Positions 16,310-25,559 of a stretch of DNA of 64,000 bases are shown here, one piece after another. Source of the stretch: Parafrankia discariae (lineage in GTDB: Bacteria; Actinomycetota; Actinomycetes; Frankiales; Frankiaceae); NCBI RefSeq assembly GCF_000373365.1, contig NZ_KB891103.1:305474-369473 (forward strand), in the 5' to 3' direction. The position numbers and the translations under genes were made by a program. The notes under the pieces were generated by a model. It saw nothing but the letters and a program-made list of their open reading frames with translations, searched no databases and was not told the DNA's origin. Numbering within the stretch: the stretch's first letter is position 1; every line of letters starts with the position of its first letter.

Positions 16310-16440
16310 GATCGTTCCTTGTTTGTCCGACTTGCCGGTCCAGCACCATCCCGATCAGCAACGCCAACGGGTCGTTGGTCAGCAGTTCGTTTGCCTCGTC
16401 GATCCGGCTCAGGGGCAGTCCCACCTTTTCACCGTAGCCG
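16310..16440 (-). repeat. glycosylase 5'-end copy 3
   Basis: The match spans 16335-16440 with about 14 differences. The 30-codon frame is still open, but four residues have changed (H4P, Q7R, D12N and Q30R in gene numbering), so decay at the protein level has begun. It lies upstream of the antitoxin gene. Confidence 0.85.
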
Positions 16441-16655
16441 ACCGCACCGCGACGGCCGACAAGCCGCCGGTCAGACCGCTAAGTAGCCGGCGCGGTCCTG
16501 CCGCCGGGCATCACCGATTCCGTCGCCAGACATCACCGACCGCCCGGACGAGGCGCACAGGGCTTACGCACGGGGCTTACAGGGAGCCCGCGCCCGGCGG
16601 ACAGGCCGAGAGTGAGTGATCATAGCCAGATGATCAAAGTCATCCACTGTGCTAG

Positions 16656-16670
16656 TGTCACTCACTGACA
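16656..16670. promoter_or_regulatory. palindrome upstream of the MFS-TetR operon
   Basis: TGTCA and TGACA arms, five bases apart, lie 30 bases before the MFS start. A perfect 9-bp inverted repeat AGTGAGTGA/TCACTCACT also links 16611-16619 with 16658-16666. These are likely binding sites for the TetR protein encoded at 18380. Confidence 0.6.
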
Positions 16671-16699
16671 TTAAGTCACTTGATGACAAAGGTGATGTC

Positions 16700-18379
16700 A
16701 TGGATCGGAAGTGGTGGGCGCTGGCCGGCGTCGCGGTGGCCGTCTTCGCCGTTGGCGTGGACGGAACGGTGCTGGCGGTGGCGCTGCCGACGCTTGCGGT
16801 GAAGCTGCATGCCTCGGGCACGGATCTGGTGTGGTTCTCCTCGGCGTATCTGCTGACCTGGGCCGCGGCGATGCTGCCGTTGGGGTCGCTGGGTGACCGG
16901 TACGGGCGGCGCCGGGTGATGATCGCCTCTCTGGCCACCTTCGGGGCCACCTCGGCCTGGGCCGCCTGGTCCGGTTCGGCGGCCATGTTCATCGCCGCGC
17001 GCGCGGTGGGCGGAATCGCCGGGGCCGGCATCGTGGTGATGGCCATGTCGGCGGTCACGGTGATGTTCGCCGAGGACGAGCGTTCCCGAGCGGTCGGCGT
17101 GTGGGCGGGCGTGAACTTCCTGGCTCTGCCGACCGGACCGATTCTGGGCGGCTGGCTGCTCGACCGGTTCTGGTGGGGCTGGGTCTTCCTCGTCAACGTG
17201 CCGGTCGTGATCATCGCACTGGTCGCGGTGGTGGCTCTGGTGCCAGAGTCCCGGGGGTCGCACTGGGGCCGGCTCGATCTCGTGGGGATGACTCTGTTCA
17301 GCGGGGCACTGACCGGGCTGGTCTACGGGTTCACCGAGGCGGGCACCCGTGGTTGGGGCTCGACGGTCGTGATCTGCGCACTGCTGGCCGGCACCCTGTT
17401 GATGCTCGTGTTCGCAGCCTGGCAGCGTCGCCTGACCCGCCGCCTGCCCGTGGCACCGGTCACGGCTCGGACACGGGAGCCGCTGGTCGACATCGGCCTG
17501 TTCCGCATCCCCGACTACGTCTGGGGCACGGTCCTGGCCTTCCTGTGCTCGTTGGCGATGATCGGGGTGGTGTTCATCCTGCCGCAGTACTTCCAGGCCG
17601 TGCTCGGCGTGGACTCCATCGGCTCCGGCCTGCGGCTCCTCCCGCTGCTCGGCGGGCTCGCCGTCGGCGCGGTGGGTGCCGAGCCACTCACGAAGACGAT
17701 GGGCGCGAAGGTGGTGCTCGTCGGCGGCTTCACGGTGCTGAGCGCCGGCCTGGCACTCGGGTCCGGCACGAGCACGGGCAGCGGTTTCGGGTTTGTGTCC
17801 GCCTGGACCTCGATCACCGGCGCCGGGCTCGGCGCGGTCCTCGCCACGGCCACGGCCGCCGCGCTCGGGCGCGTCCCCGTCGCCCGGGCCGGTGTCGCCT
17901 CGGCCCTCATCCAGGCGTTGCAGGATGCCGGTAGCCCGTTCGGCGCCGCGATACTCGGAACCACCGCACTCGCCAGCTACCGCGCCAGCCTCGATGCCAC
18001 CCCGGCGATGACCGAGCTCACCCCGGCCCAGGCTGGTGTCGCGCGCGGCGGGGTCTTCGACGGCACCGCGCTGGCCCAGCAGCTCCACTCACCAGCCCTG
18101 CTCGCCGACATCCGCTCGGCGTTCGTCGACGGCGTCGACACCGCGTTGCTCGTCTGCGGCGGGATAGCGTTCACCGGGGCGCTTCTGGCGCTGGCACTGT
18201 TCCCACGCCGAGCGACCATCTACTCGCCAGACGCGACCGACGCCGGCGATGAAGGCGACGTTGTCGGAACCGACAGCGTCGCCGCCGGCGTGTCGGGGCC
18301 GTCGCCTGTCAGCCAGGCGGGTGACAGGGCAATGATCGACACAGCACGCGCTGACACCGTTGTCGGAGGGAGCGAGTAA
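16700..18379 (+). CDS. MFS transporter, DHA2 (14-helix) drug efflux family
   Basis: The 559-aa protein has about 14 hydrophobic helices. 'DGTVLAVALPTLAVKLHASG' (motif D1-like with the intramembrane Asp) and 'LGSLGDRYGRRRVMIA' (motif A) mark the DHA2 drug:H+ antiporters such as EmrB/QacA. The C-terminal 60 residues are hydrophilic. The ATG at 16700 has AAAGGTG seven bases before it; a frame extension upstream covers the operator and is rejected. The TetR gene follows with no gap, so pump and repressor are co-transcribed and the likely signal is a pump substrate. Confidence 0.93.
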   Translation: MDRKWWALAGVAVAVFAVGVDGTVLAVALPTLAVKLHASGTDLVWFSSAYLLTWAAAMLPLGSLGDRYGRRRVMIASLATFGATSAWAAWSGSAAMFIAARAVGGIAGAGIVVMAMSAVTVMFAEDERSRAVGVWAGVNFLALPTGPILGGWLLDRFWWGWVFLVNVPVVIIALVAVVALVPESRGSHWGRLDLVGMTLFSGALTGLVYGFTEAGTRGWGSTVVICALLAGTLLMLVFAAWQRRLTRRLPVAPVTARTREPLVDIGLFRIPDYVWGTVLAFLCSLAMIGVVFILPQYFQAVLGVDSIGSGLRLLPLLGGLAVGAVGAEPLTKTMGAKVVLVGGFTVLSAGLALGSGTSTGSGFGFVSAWTSITGAGLGAVLATATAAALGRVPVARAGVASALIQALQDAGSPFGAAILGTTALASYRASLDATPAMTELTPAQAGVARGGVFDGTALAQQLHSPALLADIRSAFVDGVDTALLVCGGIAFTGALLALALFPRRATIYSPDATDAGDEGDVVGTDSVAAGVSGPSPVSQAGDRAMIDTARADTVVGGSE

Positions 18380-18988
18380 TTGTCGCCGGAGCGGCCATCG
18401 TGGAGTCAGACGCAGACCATCGCGCTCAAGCAGGCGATCCAGTCGACCGCGCTGCGGCTGTTCGCCGAGCGAGGATACGCCGAGACCACGGTCAGCATGA
18501 TCGCCGAAGAGGTCGGGGTCGCGGCGCGGACCTGCTTCCGGCACTTCCCGACCAAGCCCGACATGGTCCTGTGGGACGCCGCCGACTACGATCTCCTGTC
18601 CCACTTCCGCGCCCGCCCGGCCGGCGAGGGCGTCATCACGGCCTTCCGCGAGGCGCTGCGCGCCGGCTACGCCGCCCTGAGTCCCGACCAGCGTGCCCTG
18701 GAGCAGCACCGCACCGAGCTCATCGCCGCGATACCCGAGGTCCGCGCGGCGCACCTGGATCACCTCACCTCCGCCACGCACGAGTTCACCGTGGCCGTGG
18801 CAGAACGTGCCGGACGCAAGGCGAACGACCCCGACGTCATCGCAGTCAGCGGCGCCATCATCGGCGTCATGATGATCAGCCAACTCGACACGTCCAGGCG
18901 ACCCGCACCGTCCTCGCCGCACCGGGACCCGCTTGTTGCGATCGACGACGCCCTGGCCCGGCTGCAACGAGGATTCGGCGCACTCTGA
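18380..18988 (+). CDS. TetR/AcrR family regulator of the MFS pump
   Basis: The 202-aa protein has the TetR helix-turn-helix 'TALRLFAERGYAETTVSMIA' and 'EEVGVAARTCFRHFPTKPDM'. It starts at TTG 18380, immediately after the pump's TAA, with GGAGGGAG about 10 bases upstream. It most likely represses the operon through the inverted repeats at 16611-16670. Its stop codon is followed within ten bases by a truncated glycosylase 5'-end copy. Confidence 0.9.
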   Translation: MSPERPSWSQTQTIALKQAIQSTALRLFAERGYAETTVSMIAEEVGVAARTCFRHFPTKPDMVLWDAADYDLLSHFRARPAGEGVITAFREALRAGYAALSPDQRALEQHRTELIAAIPEVRAAHLDHLTSATHEFTVAVAERAGRKANDPDVIAVSGAIIGVMMISQLDTSRRPAPSSPHRDPLVAIDDALARLQRGFGAL

Positions 18989-18994
18989 CCGGAA

Positions 18995-19042
18995 ACGGCA
19001 GCTCGTCCGCCTCGTCGATCTGGCTCAGGCGCAGTCCCACCT
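18995..19042 (-). repeat. glycosylase 5'-end copy 4 (truncated)
   Basis: Only about 45 bases match: the start codon and codons to about 14 (H4R, then a break). The codon 15-31 part and flank are missing, having been replaced by the 3' end of the TetR gene. Confidence 0.75.
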
Positions 19043-19223
19043 CCACGCTCCGGGCACCAGCAGCCGCTGCCAACGGCTGGTTGATCAAAACTGCGCAGTG
19101 ATCAGCAACACCCGGGCCTCCACGACCCGATACGACAGGAACGTGACGTCGGAATCTCGCCAGACTTCCGCTGCCACAGCCGCCACAGTTGAGGGGAACC
19201 ATATAGACGGGAGTTCGGGAAGA

Positions 19224-19961
19224 ATGTCGAAAATAGTCCTCATCACCGGCGGAAACCGGGGCCTCGGATTTTCGGCGGCCAAGGCATTGGCTCTTACCGG
19301 CGCCACAGTCGTTATCGGCGCGCGCGGTGAAGCCGCCGCACGCAAAGCCGTAGATGCACTGGAAGAGTCGGGACTCACCGCGGACTGGGTGGAACTCGAC
19401 GTAACCAGACCGGCGAGCGCGCGAGCCGCCGCCGAGATCATCCGGGAACGTTACCGCCGGCTCGACGTGCTGATAAACAACGCGGGCATTCTGCCCGAGG
19501 CGACCGACACCGTGGAGCATGAGTTCGCCGACACGGACATCTTCCGGCAGACGTTCGAGACCAATACATTTGGGTCGGTCACCGTGACGGAGATTTTTCT
19601 GCCGCTGCTGCGCCGGAGCGCCGCCGGGCGGATCGTCAACGTCTCGTCGACCATGGGCTCGCTCACCGATCAGAACAACCCTCTTTCGCCGTACTACTCG
19701 ATGCTCCTGCCGGCGTACCGAAGCTCGAAGGCCGCGCTGAACAGCATCGCCGTCGAGTTGGCGAAGAGCCTGAAGGACACTCCGATCAAGGTCACGTCAG
19801 TGTGTCCCGGCTTCGTTCAGACGGATCTGACACCGATCAGCAGACAGCAGGCGCCGCTGACCGCCGACGAAGCGGCGCAGATCGTGGTCACGGCCGCGAC
19901 GCTGCCCGCCGACGCGGAGTCAGGCACGTTCATCGACGCCAACGGCCCGGTTGCCTGGTAG
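19224..19961 (+). CDS. short-chain dehydrogenase/reductase
   Basis: The 245-aa protein is a classical SDR: 'VLITGGNRGLGFSAAKALAL' (TGxxxGxG cofactor loop), 'LDVLINNAGILPEA' (NNAG), catalytic Ser in 'RIVNVSSTMGSL' and 'YRSSKAALNSIAVELAK' (YxxxK with the Tyr in 'AYRSSK'). Residue 'GARG' after strand 2 suggests NADP. The ATG at 19224 has GGGA-type purines upstream. The first 200 bases use more A/T at third positions than neighbours, possibly a sign of recent transfer. No regulator is adjacent. Confidence 0.88.
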   Translation: MSKIVLITGGNRGLGFSAAKALALTGATVVIGARGEAAARKAVDALEESGLTADWVELDVTRPASARAAAEIIRERYRRLDVLINNAGILPEATDTVEHEFADTDIFRQTFETNTFGSVTVTEIFLPLLRRSAAGRIVNVSSTMGSLTDQNNPLSPYYSMLLPAYRSSKAALNSIAVELAKSLKDTPIKVTSVCPGFVQTDLTPISRQQAPLTADEAAQIVVTAATLPADAESGTFIDANGPVAW

Positions 19962-20194
19962 CCACGCCGGAGACTGTGCCGGTCGCGTGGTCGCGTGGTC
20001 GCGGGCAAGCTGGAGGACCGTCAGGACAACCGCCGCCAGGCCGCCGGGACAGCCGCCGCAGGGCCACGGGCGAAGTCGTCGGCGCTGGCTCGGTGCCGGG
20101 GTGCACCACCCCCCGCGCCGGTTGTCGCACGGCGGCGGCTCAGGTGGCCGGAGGCGGCGGTTGTTCCAGCAGGCTGACCCGCACCCGCCACGGT
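19962..20194. other. intergenic, no gene seen
   Basis: This convergent gap holds no recognised coding sequence or hairpin with a T run. Confidence 0.4.
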
Positions 20195-20912
20195 TCACCT
20201 CGGCCACGCCGGCACCACAACCTCCTCGACCGCCGTACTGAGCCGTTGGCCGGCCCGCCAGCGGCCCTGCTCACTTCCGGCTCCCACCGCGCGCAGATCC
20301 CAGCCCGGTAGCGCCCGGTGGATCGCCTGCTGGTCCTGACGCAGCATGAGGACCCGACCTTCCTCATGCTCCCGCGATCCGTCGGCGGTGGCTGGTGACG
20401 GCGCGGCAGGCCACCACGGCACCGAGAGTGCCCCGAAGATCTCGGCTGTCTCGGACGGCGACAGGGCGTCCCATCCGGGATATTCCCGGCGACGGCGGAG
20501 GAGAATCCAGCCGGCGACAGCGGGCATCGCCAGTCCGACTATGGTCAGGCCGATCGGAAGACCCCAGTTCCATGAACGGTCAAGTTCACGCGCCCGGGTC
20601 GGATCACGCTCGTCGTACTCCACTGTCAGGATTTCCCCGGCTCGCAGGTCCCCCCCGTCAGTGCTGATTTTCGTGACAATCTCCCTGCCCGCGCGGGTGA
20701 CGAAAAGTGCCGTCGGCCGCTCGTGCGGACCGCCGGCGTCCAGTACCTCGGCGGTAGCCACGACTCCATGCTTCGAGAAAGTGACGTTCGAGTGGAAATC
20801 GACAGTCTCCGGCGACCGTCGCCCAGTCCGCTGGTTGGCCGCCGCGGCCTCGCGCAGCGTTGCGCAGCGTTGCGCGCAGGCGCAGTGCGTCCGCGAACTC
20901 GGTGTGGCCCAC
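20195..20912 (-). pseudogene. DUF3592-like membrane protein gene broken by a 10-bp tandem duplication
   Basis: From GTG 20912 (GGGA seven bases upstream) the frame reads 'VGHTEFADALRLRATLR' and then fails. The sequence CGCAGCGTTG occurs twice in tandem at 20853-20872. Removing one copy joins the start in frame to '...EAAAANQRTGRRSPETVDFH' and on to 'GEILTVEYDERDPTRARELD', the DUF3592-type 'V.YD..DP' motif, then a membrane helix 'GLPIGLTIVGLAMPAVAGWI' and the stop at 20195. The restored protein is about 235 aa. As read, it is out of frame, but such a duplication can revert by slippage. Confidence 0.65.
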
Positions 20913-21008
20913 GGACGTCCCTTCCCTTGCCAGGCCGTGAGCGGTGAGCGGTGAGCCAGCGGCTCAGTGCCTCGGGAGCCGTGAACTGCTCGTGCGTCCG
21001 GTCTTCTT

Positions 21009-21303
21009 TCACAGGCTGCTGACCGAGGTCCTCGGGGAGGCCAGGTACTACATCCACGGCGGGGACCAGGGCGCGCCGATCGCCGAGTGGATGGCTTTCG
21101 AGCATCCGGACCACTGCTCCGGGCTACACACCACTCTCCTCGGCGTCCGCCACGACGGAGCGCCGCTGGGAAGCGGCCTGACCGGCGTCGAGGATCCAAC
21201 GGCGGACGAGATCCTGTTCGTTCAGCGGGAACACGACCTGAACACCGGCCCTCTGGGCGCCTACTTCCTCCTGCAGGCGACAGCGCCGCTCACACTGGCA
21301 CCA
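21009..21303 (+). pseudogene. epoxide-hydrolase-like alpha/beta hydrolase fragment
   Basis: The segment encodes 'RLLTEVLGEARYYIHGGDQG' and 'EWMAFEHPDHCSGLHTTLLG', matching the nucleophile-elbow region (HGGDWG-type, Asp) of EPHX1-like epoxide hydrolases. The N-terminal EHN domain and the C-terminal His part are absent, and the match ends at about 21303 where an oppositely oriented remnant begins. It is a decayed fragment. Confidence 0.7.
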
Positions 21304-21480
21304 GCTCCGAGGGTTCAGGCGGGGATCGGTGAACAGCACGTCGACCCACGTCTCAAGCAGCGCCGGGATCCCCGGGTCGTGCAGCGGGGCGGCGACGGTG
21401 ATCGCATCGGCGGTGAGGTCCTCGTCGGCGACGCGGGCGGAGGCGGCCTGCGCGTGGCGAGCCCGCGATCGTGGGCGCAC
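21304..21480 (-). pseudogene. NADH-azoreductase-like flavoprotein fragment
   Basis: On the minus strand it reads 'ADAITVAAPLHDPGIPALLE' and 'TWVDVLFTDPRLNPRS', matching the 'APMYNF.IPS.LK.WID' FMN-loop region of AzoR/flavodoxin-like quinone reductases. Conserved Tyr-Asn before 'GIP' is changed to His-Asp and both gene ends are missing. It probably lies next to its former LysR regulator at 21505. Confidence 0.6.
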
Positions 21481-21504
21481 AGGACGTCGCTCAAGGGGTC
21501 GGCT

Positions 21505-22434
21505 CTACCGGAACGGGGCGCGGGCCGGCCCGTCCGCGTGACCGGGTGGCTGGTCGGAGGCGAGCGTTGCGGCGAGGCCGATGAAGTCGCGGGCGGGCGC
21601 GGGCAGGGCGGCCGGGTTCCAGGCGACGGCGACGTCCGAGCCCGGGATGTCGGCGACCTCGACGAACGCCAGGCCGGGCCAGCGCTGCGCGCGGGCGATC
21701 GAGGCGGGGACCAGTCCGACCGCCTGGCCGGCGCGGGCCGCGTCGAGCAGATCGTCCAAGGTGTGGCCCTGAGCGCCGAACCGCGCAGGTCCGCTACGCC
21801 GCTCGTTCACCCGCCAGAACGCGCACCAGACGGGGTCTGACGCGACGACGTCGATCCACGGCAGATCGGCGATCTCCTCGAACCCGACGTTCTGCCTGGT
21901 CGACAACGGATGGCCGTCCCAGAGGGCTACGAACCTCGGCTCGGTGGCCACCACGACCAGATCCAGTCCCGCGCTGGTGAACGGTGGCCGCACGATCGCG
22001 ACGTCGCTCAGGTGGGTGCGCAGGCCGCCAGTCGGATCCTCCAGGCCGTAGTGCTTCGTCACGACGCGGACGCCGGGATGCCGCTCGGCGTAGGCGTGCA
22101 GCAGTCTCGGCGTGATCTCGACCGCCGCGGTGGCGGCCAGCCCGATCCGCAGGCTGGCGCCACCGCCGGCGGCGATGTCGTGCGCGGCGGTCGCGCAACG
22201 CTCCGCGACGGCGAGCAGGTCACGGGCATAGGGCAGCCACCTGGACCCGCGCTCGGTCAGCGCCACCGCCCGGGTGGAGCGCTCGAACAGGTCGAACCCG
22301 ACCTGCGACTCGAGTCGTGCGATCGCGCTGCTGAGCGACTGCTGGGCCACGCTGAGGCGCCGCGCCGCGCGGGTGAAGTTCAGCTCCTCGGCGACCGCCA
22401 CGAAGTAACCGAGCTGGCGGAGGTCGAACCGCAC
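21505..22434 (-). CDS. LysR family transcriptional regulator
   Basis: The 309-aa protein opens with 'VRFDLRQLGYFVAVAEELNF' and 'TRAARRLSVAQQSLSSAIAR' (winged HTH), and 'ARLESQVGFDLFERSTRAVAL'; the rest is a LysR substrate-binding domain. GTG 22434 is chosen because it starts at the conserved first helix; an in-frame ATG at 22512 would add 26 non-conserved residues across the promoter. It is divergent from a truncated globin gene and followed by azoreductase and hydrolase remnants, which may be its lost targets. Confidence 0.85.
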   Translation of the reverse strand: MRFDLRQLGYFVAVAEELNFTRAARRLSVAQQSLSSAIARLESQVGFDLFERSTRAVALTERGSRWLPYARDLLAVAERCATAAHDIAAGGGASLRIGLAATAAVEITPRLLHAYAERHPGVRVVTKHYGLEDPTGGLRTHLSDVAIVRPPFTSAGLDLVVVATEPRFVALWDGHPLSTRQNVGFEEIADLPWIDVVASDPVWCAFWRVNERRSGPARFGAQGHTLDDLLDAARAGQAVGLVPASIARAQRWPGLAFVEVADIPGSDVAVAWNPAALPAPARDFIGLAATLASDQPPGHADGPARAPFR

Positions 22435-22579
22435 GGCGGCGGGCCGCGGTGATGATCGACCGACAGCCGCTGTGGGGCCACCGAAAACTTCTGTTTCCCC
22501 TGCCGTGGGCATCGCTCTAGCGTTTCATGCAGTTGGTGCGCGGGACAGCGCACGCTGGGCGATGGGATCCCCCGACACC

Positions 22580-23026
22580 ATGGCAGAGACGTTGTACGAG
22601 CACGCCGGCGGTGATGCCGCCCTGCACCGGCTTGAGGAGTTGTTCTACCAGAAGGCGCTCGCCGATCCGGTGCTGAGCGAACTCTTTACGGAGCGCGTGC
22701 CGACCCATGTCGACCGTCTCACCTGGTTCACCGGGGAATCGTTCGGCGGCCCCGACCGCTTCAGCCACGAGGTCGGCTTCCAGTACCTGATCGACGTGCA
22801 CCGGCATCTCCAGATCACCGACGAGCAGCGGGAACGGTTCGTCGAGGCGTACCTCCAGGCACTCGACGAGGCCGGCCTGCCCGACGACACCCCGTTCCGC
22901 GCGGCGGTGCGCGAGCACATCGAGTTCGGCGCGCAGGTCGCCCAGCAGAACTCCTGGGCCGCCACCGACACCGAACTGCACCCGATCCGCGAGGTGCCCC
23001 GCTGGCAGTGGAGCCCGGACGGCTGA
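22580..23026 (+). CDS. group II truncated haemoglobin-like protein
   Basis: The 148-aa protein has the 2-on-2 globin pattern: 'LYEHAGGDAALHRLEELFYQ' (helices A-B), 'HVDRLTWFTGESFGGPDRFS' (E helix and loop), proximal His in 'YLIDVHRHLQIT' and Trp in 'QQNSWAATD' (G8-type position). Such proteins bind O2 or NO on haem and are linked to oxidative or nitrosative stress. The ATG at 22580 fits the family; ATG 22562 would add six residues. It is divergent from a LysR gene that may control it. Confidence 0.85.
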   Translation: MAETLYEHAGGDAALHRLEELFYQKALADPVLSELFTERVPTHVDRLTWFTGESFGGPDRFSHEVGFQYLIDVHRHLQITDEQRERFVEAYLQALDEAGLPDDTPFRAAVREHIEFGAQVAQQNSWAATDTELHPIREVPRWQWSPDG

Positions 23027-23168
23027 CCCCCTGAACCCGAGCAGGGAGCTCAGCTCAAGCCGCGGCACTGTCCGGCGACGGGCGACGCCGGTGATCGATC
23101 TCCGGGACCGCGGGTGGCACGCTGCCGCGGCCTCGCGGCTGGCGTGACCGCTGCCCGCGACCGACACT

Positions 23169-24557
23169 GTGTGCGTGTCCCAGGAGGACCCCAAGGCGGT
23201 CTACCAGCGTCTGCGCGCGGCGCACCTGAGTGCTGTGCGGGCCGCGCTCGAGGACCACGTGGCGCGGCTGGCGTGGCCGCGCCGACGCATCGAGCGCTAC
23301 CGCACCGAACGGCTCCGGTCGTTGCTGGGGTTCGCGCGTGAGCGCTCGCCGTTCCACGCGGCCCGGATGGCCGACATCGACCCGGCCAAGGCGACGGCCG
23401 ACGACCTCGCACAGCTGCCGATCATGACCAAGCGGGATGTCCACGACGAATGGGACACGATCGTCACCACGCCCGACATCGACCGTGCGGGCGCCGAGCG
23501 GGTGCTGGCCCGGCAGGGCTGGTTCTCCTACACGCCCGCGGGGCTCCAGGTGTTCACCTCGGGCGGTTCGAGCGGTGTGCGTGGCGTCTACGTATGGGAC
23601 TGGGAGCAGTTCGTCACGCTCGCCTGCCTCGCCTGGCGATGGCAGGCGCGTGACGAGCGCGCTTCCGGCTCGGCCGGCCGCCCGGCGCGACTGGCCGTGG
23701 TGGAGGCCGGCGAGCCGCCCCACGCCAGCACGCCGTTGTTCGACGTCGCGACCGGGCCGTCGACGCAGACCGTCGTGATCCCGGCGGCGGCGCCGTTCGA
23801 TCAGGTGCTGCGCGCGGTCGCGGACGCGCGGCCGACCCATCTCGTGGGCTACGCCTCGGTCATCGGTCGCCTCGCCCGGGCGGCGATCGCGGGGGAGCTC
23901 GACATCCGGCCGGTTCGGGTCAGCACCAACTCCGAGCCGCTCAGCCCACAGGACCGGCACGCGATCGGCGCCGCCTGGGGCGCCCCCGTCCACAATCTGT
24001 GGGGCTCGACCGAGATCGGCGTCCAGGCGGTCGGCTGCGGCCACGGCGACGGCCTTCACCTCTGCGCGGACGAGGTGATCCTCGAACGGGTCGACGCGGC
24101 CGGGCGCCCGGCCGCCCCCGACGAGCCGGCGGCGCGCACCCTCGCGACCGGGCTCGCCGGGCGCGCGTTCCCGTTTGTTCGCTATGACCTCGGTGACGAG
24201 ATCACGCTGCTGCCCGGCCGCTGCGCGTGTGGCAGCTCGATGCCGCGGGTCGCCGACATCGCCGGTCGGCGTGACGACGACTTCCGCTACGGGCCGCGCA
24301 CCGTCCCGGCGAGCGCGTTCCGGCATGTGCTGGGTACCGACCCGCTGATCTCCGAGTATCAGGTGCGGCAGACCAGAGGCGGGGCGGACGTGCTCGTGGT
24401 CGGGTCACCCGACACCGCCGCGGTGGCCGCGGCCCTGGCCCTCTCGCTACGGCCGTACGGACTCACGAACCCCGACCTCGGCGTAAGCATCGTTGAGCGG
24501 ATCCCCCGGCACACCTCGACAGGCAAGCTCAGGCGGTTCGTCGCGCTGGGTGGCTAG
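23169..24557 (+). CDS. phenylacetate-CoA ligase-like adenylate-forming enzyme
   Basis: The 462-aa protein resembles PaaK-type ligases: 'FTSGGSSGVRGVYVW' (P-loop-like SSG motif), 'YASVIGRLARAAIAGELD', 'NLWGSTEIGVQAVGCGHG' (adenylation motif) and 'FPFVRYDLGDEITLLPGRCA' (the YDxGD motif). C-terminal 'RIPRHTSTGKLRRFV' contains the catalytic Lys. It should activate an aromatic or other carboxylic acid as an acyl-adenylate; the acceptor is unknown. GTG 23169 is used, with a GTG at 23175 as alternative. No pathway partner lies next to it. Confidence 0.82.
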   Translation: MCVSQEDPKAVYQRLRAAHLSAVRAALEDHVARLAWPRRRIERYRTERLRSLLGFARERSPFHAARMADIDPAKATADDLAQLPIMTKRDVHDEWDTIVTTPDIDRAGAERVLARQGWFSYTPAGLQVFTSGGSSGVRGVYVWDWEQFVTLACLAWRWQARDERASGSAGRPARLAVVEAGEPPHASTPLFDVATGPSTQTVVIPAAAPFDQVLRAVADARPTHLVGYASVIGRLARAAIAGELDIRPVRVSTNSEPLSPQDRHAIGAAWGAPVHNLWGSTEIGVQAVGCGHGDGLHLCADEVILERVDAAGRPAAPDEPAARTLATGLAGRAFPFVRYDLGDEITLLPGRCACGSSMPRVADIAGRRDDDFRYGPRTVPASAFRHVLGTDPLISEYQVRQTRGGADVLVVGSPDTAAVAAALALSLRPYGLTNPDLGVSIVERIPRHTSTGKLRRFVALGG

Positions 24558-24607
24558 CCGCTTCGCGGCCCGGCGTTCCGCCAGGGGTTCGCTCCCCCGC
24601 ACCGCCC

Positions 24608-24702
24608 CGTTCGTTCTCTCCGGCACCCGCCGGTCCAGGACACCCGCCGGTCCAGCGCCATCCCGACCAGTGGGGCCGACGGGTCGTCGGTCAGCTCGTC
24701 CG
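24608..24702 (-). repeat. glycosylase 5'-end copy 5 (degenerate)
   Basis: The flank GTTCGTTCTCTCCGGCACCC is well kept, followed by a doubled CACCCGCCGGTCCAG and about 55 bases of the codon 12-31 region at roughly 80% identity with one codon lost. The start-codon end is missing. The XRE gene's stop codon lies two bases past the repeat. Confidence 0.7.
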
Positions 24703-24703
24703 G

Positions 24704-25474
24704 TCAGGATCGGATCCGCCGCGGCGGCGTCCCGGGTCCACCGACGGCCGCCGAGAGGGCTTCGGCTGTCGCGGGATCGACCGGGAGAAACGCCTCGAGC
24801 TTCAGCTCGGCCAGTGTCACGTCGACGGCTGTGGCGAAGGTCGTCACCGTTGTCATCAGGTGCAGCTCTCCGCGCGACGTCGCCAGGTGGAGTGGGACCG
24901 CGAAACCGAGCCGCCCGTCGGCCGGCCCGGGCTCGGGCACGTGTCGCGCCAGTTCGGCCCGCAGCTCCGGCAGGCGGCCAAGGCGGGCCAGGATGTGGTG
25001 CGCCCACTCGGCGAGATTGCGGATCCGGGGTGCCAGGCCGTCGGGGTGGAGCGCGAGGCGATAGACGTTCCGGCCCGGTCCCACCAGCTCGGGCGCGGCG
25101 CCTTCGGTGATCAGGCCGAAGGCGTCGTTCGCGGCGACCAGATCGCCGTTGCCGTCCGCGACCAGCGCGGGGTAGGGCAGGTGGCCGCGCAGGATGTGGT
25201 CGATCGCCGTGCGGGCCGGGGCCAGCACCGGGTCGTCGAGCGAGCTCTCCGGGTACACGGGGGCGTACCCGGCCGCCAGCAGGAGCTCGTTGCGCTCCCG
25301 CAGCGGCAGTTCGAGCGACTCGGCCAGCCGCACGACCAGGTTCCGGCCGGGAAAGGACCGACCGGACTCGAGGAAACTGAGATGCCGCTGGGTGGTCCCG
25401 GCCCGCAGCGCCAGGTCGAGCTGGCTGAGATGACGACAGTTTCGGCGTTCACGCAGGGCCCGGGGGAAGTCCAC
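24704..25474 (-). CDS. XRE family regulator with MmyB-like ligand-binding domain
   Basis: The 256-aa protein has a Cro/C1-type HTH, 'LRERRNCRHLSQLDLALRAG' and 'TTQRHLSFLESGRSFPGRNL', then the MmyB-like domain starting 'ERNELLLAAGYAPVYPES' and including 'DPVLAPARTAIDHILRGHLP', 'YPALVADGNGDLVAAND'. This class often binds a small hydrophobic ligand. It starts at GTG 25474 and is divergent, 85 bases away, from the LLM oxidoreductase it probably controls. Its 3' end abuts repeat DNA. Confidence 0.9.
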   Translation of the reverse strand: MDFPRALRERRNCRHLSQLDLALRAGTTQRHLSFLESGRSFPGRNLVVRLAESLELPLRERNELLLAAGYAPVYPESSLDDPVLAPARTAIDHILRGHLPYPALVADGNGDLVAANDAFGLITEGAAPELVGPGRNVYRLALHPDGLAPRIRNLAEWAHHILARLGRLPELRAELARHVPEPGPADGRLGFAVPLHLATSRGELHLMTTVTTFATAVDVTLAELKLEAFLPVDPATAEALSAAVGGPGTPPRRIRS

Positions 25475-25559
25475 CCCGTTGTTCTAACAATGGCGAGGGG
25501 CCCCGGCCATTCCCTGGCGGGAATTGTCGCCGTCGGCACCGGTCACGACCATCAGCCGC

